Shown piece after piece: positions 4,467 to 6,190 of a DNA stretch of 6,190 bases. The stretch covers positions 1 through 6,190 of the forward strand of contig DAOUVF010000195.1 in NCBI GenBank assembly GCA_030667765.1. The letters run 5' to 3'. The position numbers were made by a program, and so were the translations under genes. Each line of letters opens with the position of its first letter. The first letter of the stretch is position 1. The notes beneath the pieces were generated by a model. That model ran no database searches and was not told where the DNA came from. It saw only the letters and a list, made by a program, of their open reading frames with translations. This DNA comes from Bacteroides sp. Its GTDB lineage: Bacteria > Bacteroidota > Bacteroidia > Bacteroidales > SM23-62.

Positions 4467-6161
4467 ATGAAAACAAAAAAGGTAAGCGGATCGGAAGCCG
4501 TTATTCTTTCCCTCCTCGAAGAAGGGGTTGAAACGATATTCGGATATCCGGGTGGTGCCATCATGCCCATCTATGACCTCTTGTATGACTACCAGGATAA
4601 GCTGAAGCATATCCTTACAAGGCATGAGCAGGGTGCAGCCCATGCAGCCCAGGGTTATGCCAGGGTGACCGGCAGGGTGGGTGTGTGTATGGTGACATCG
4701 GGACCGGGAGCAACCAATCTTACAACGGGACTAGCAGATGCCATGCTGGACTCGACTCCCATTATTTGTATCAGCGGACAGGTTGTATCCGGACTGCTGG
4801 GTACGGATGCGTTCCAGGAAACGGATGTCATGGGATTTTCCATGCCCATTACCAAATGGAATATCCAGATAACCAGGGCCGAAGAGATCCCGGAGATGAT
4901 GGCCAGGGCATTTTTTATTGCCACCACCGGGAGACCTGGTCCCGTTATGATCGATATTACCAAGGACGCCCAGTTTGCTGAATTGGATTTCAGTTATGAG
5001 AAATGCAATGATGTCAGAAGCTACGTACCCCGTCCCAAACTCCAGATGGAATATGTAGAAAAGGCGGCAGAATTAATCAACAACGCCAAGAAACCTTTGG
5101 CATTGGTGGGACAGGGAGTGATCCTGTCAGGTGCAGAAAAGGAATTGCTGGCATTTATCGAGAAAACACAGATCCCCGCTGCCTGGACCCTGCTTGGGAA
5201 TTCCGCCATGCCGAGTGACCACCCGCTAAATGTCGGTATGCTGGGCATGCACGGGAATTACGGTCCAAATATAAAAACCAATGAAAGTGACCTTCTGATC
5301 GCCCTGGGAATGAGATTCGATGACCGTGTAACAGGTGATGTAAAAAGCTACGGTACAATGGCAAAAGTGGTACATTTCGAGATCGATCATTCCGAGGTAA
5401 ACAAGAATGTCAAGGCCGATATCGCCGTTATCGCAGATATCAAGGAAACATTTGAGGCCATCCTTCCTCTTATCAAAAAGAACAGGCATGAAGAGTGGCT
5501 TAACCAGTTTAAACACGCCTACCAATATGAGTATGAAAAGGTCATAGAACAAGATATCCACCCCGAGAAGGAGGGACTGACCATGGGAGAAGTGATCAGG
5601 ATGATCACCGAGAAGACCAAAGGGGAGGCCATCCTTGTCACCGATGTCGGACAACACCAGATGATCGCTAACCGGTACTTCAAGTTCAAGCACAGCCGGA
5701 GTCTGGTTACTTCCGGTGGACTGGGAACTATGGGATTCGGACTCCCGGCTGCATTTGGTGCACAGACGGGTCGACCCGATAAGACGGTGGTTGCTGCTAT
5801 CGGTGACGGAGGTTTCCAGATGACCATACAGGAGCTCGGTACGATCTGGCAGAATAAAGCCCCGGTCAAGATTGTCCTCCTGAATAATAATTTCCTGGGG
5901 ATGGTAAGGCAGTGGCAGCAATTATTCTTCGATAAAAGATATTCTTCAACAGAACTGACCAATCCTGATTTCATCACCATTGCCAAAGGATTTGGAATAA
6001 ACGGGAAAAAGGTAACGAAGCGGAAAGACCTGGAGGTAACCATTGAAGAGATGTTAAGCTATGAGGGTCCCTTCCTGCTTGAAGTTAGCGTGGAAAAAGA
6101 AGACAATGTATTCCCCATGGTACCTTCAGGAGCATCCGTTTCAGATATACGCCTTGAATAA
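4467..6161 (+). CDS. ilvB: Acetolactate synthase (acetohydroxyacid synthase), large catalytic subunit
   Basis: This ThDP-dependent enzyme condenses two pyruvates to 2-acetolactate, or pyruvate with 2-ketobutyrate to 2-aceto-2-hydroxybutyrate. It is the first common step of Val, Leu and Ile synthesis. The 564-residue length is normal for the bacterial subunit. The N-terminal domain has GYPGGAIMPIYD (26-37), the catalytic Glu54 in RHEQGAAHAAQGYAR, and SGPGATN (78-84). The central FAD-binding domain includes GMLGMHGN (257-264) and MRFDDRVTG (282-290). The C-terminal domain carries the ThDP/Mg2+ motif GDGGF (446-450) through NNN (473-475), followed by LGMVRQWQ (477-484). That last motif is diagnostic of true anabolic AHAS rather than the catabolic AlsS form. 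Residue 107, after GQV, is Val where plant enzymes have Pro; bacterial enzymes vary here. It lies 20 bp after ilvD in one operon, so it should share the attenuator. The regulatory subunit is expected next. Confidence 0.97.
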   Translation: MKTKKVSGSEAVILSLLEEGVETIFGYPGGAIMPIYDLLYDYQDKLKHILTRHEQGAAHAAQGYARVTGRVGVCMVTSGPGATNLTTGLADAMLDSTPIICISGQVVSGLLGTDAFQETDVMGFSMPITKWNIQITRAEEIPEMMARAFFIATTGRPGPVMIDITKDAQFAELDFSYEKCNDVRSYVPRPKLQMEYVEKAAELINNAKKPLALVGQGVILSGAEKELLAFIEKTQIPAAWTLLGNSAMPSDHPLNVGMLGMHGNYGPNIKTNESDLLIALGMRFDDRVTGDVKSYGTMAKVVHFEIDHSEVNKNVKADIAVIADIKETFEAILPLIKKNRHEEWLNQFKHAYQYEYEKVIEQDIHPEKEGLTMGEVIRMITEKTKGEAILVTDVGQHQMIANRYFKFKHSRSLVTSGGLGTMGFGLPAAFGAQTGRPDKTVVAAIGDGGFQMTIQELGTIWQNKAPVKIVLLNNNFLGMVRQWQQLFFDKRYSSTELTNPDFITIAKGFGINGKKVTKRKDLEVTIEEMLSYEGPFLLEVSVEKEDNVFPMVPSGASVSDIRLE

Positions 6162-6185
6162 GAAAATTTATAAAAATTTATAAAA
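6161..6185 (+). repeat. AT-only tandem repeat between ilvB and the next gene
   Basis: The 24-bp spacer after ilvB consists of about two and a half copies of an imperfect 10-bp unit, TAAAAATTTA, leading into AAAAATGGA. It contains no Shine-Dalgarno sequence. An A-rich, unstructured stretch before the start codon is compatible with translation initiation in Bacteroidota. Confidence 0.55.
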
Positions 6186-6190
6186 ATGGA
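6186..6190 (+). CDS. Possible start of the next operon gene (ilvN expected), cut by window edge
   Basis: An ATG at 6186-6188, 24 bp after the ilvB stop and after an A-rich spacer, would be a natural start for the next gene. In ilv operons the small regulatory subunit of acetolactate synthase (ilvN) commonly follows ilvB. Only one codon and two bases are visible, so identity rests on context alone. Confidence 0.3.

Noticed and set aside
5226..5921. Minus-strand frame of 231 codons inside ilvB
   Set aside because: Antisense to the well-conserved AHAS coding region and with no recognisable motif.

Overview
The window looks like chromosomal DNA from a member of the Bacteroidota, probably class Bacteroidia. 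Four things suggest this: several promoters match the phylum's unusual -7 element TAnnTTTG, genes lack clear Shine-Dalgarno sequences, there is a DUF4199-like four-helix membrane protein of a type common in this phylum, and ilvD is followed directly by ilvB. No mobile element, tRNA, CRISPR array or sign of recent transfer was seen.

Left part (1-1819, minus strand): a compact three-gene unit reads leftward. It holds a DUF4199-like membrane protein, a family 2 glycosyltransferase with two C-terminal membrane helices (polyprenyl-phosphate sugar transferase type), and the N-terminal 103 residues of a family 4 (GT-B) glycosyltransferase cut by the window edge. The last gene has no ATG and appears to start at TTG. 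The two transferases suggest envelope or surface glycan work.

Middle (1820-2464): the gene for the small bacterial SRP RNA (4.5S type, ffs) lies on the plus strand at 1884-1980, opposite to its neighbours. A divergent pair of Bacteroidota-type promoters fills the 64 bp between it and the DUF4199 gene. Its closing helix runs straight into a T tract. The stop codon of a convergent 67-residue single-helix membrane protein of unknown function lies in that T tract. Positions 2190-2418 hold AT-rich non-coding DNA with a probable minus-strand promoter and a small inverted repeat.

Right part (2419-6190, plus strand): this is the start of a branched-chain amino acid (ilv) operon. It has a strong promoter and a short 20-codon leader peptide in which 12 codons are Ile, Leu or Val. 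A textbook intrinsic terminator follows, with a mutually exclusive antiterminator that begins exactly at the leader stop codon. Next come ilvD (dihydroxyacid dehydratase) and ilvB (acetolactate synthase catalytic subunit), both complete and with active-site motifs intact. An ATG at 6186 probably begins the next operon gene, which by usual gene order would be the regulatory subunit ilvN. The leader and attenuator form the most interesting element: the window appears to show ribosome-mediated transcription attenuation by Ile/Leu/Val supply in a Bacteroidota ilv operon.
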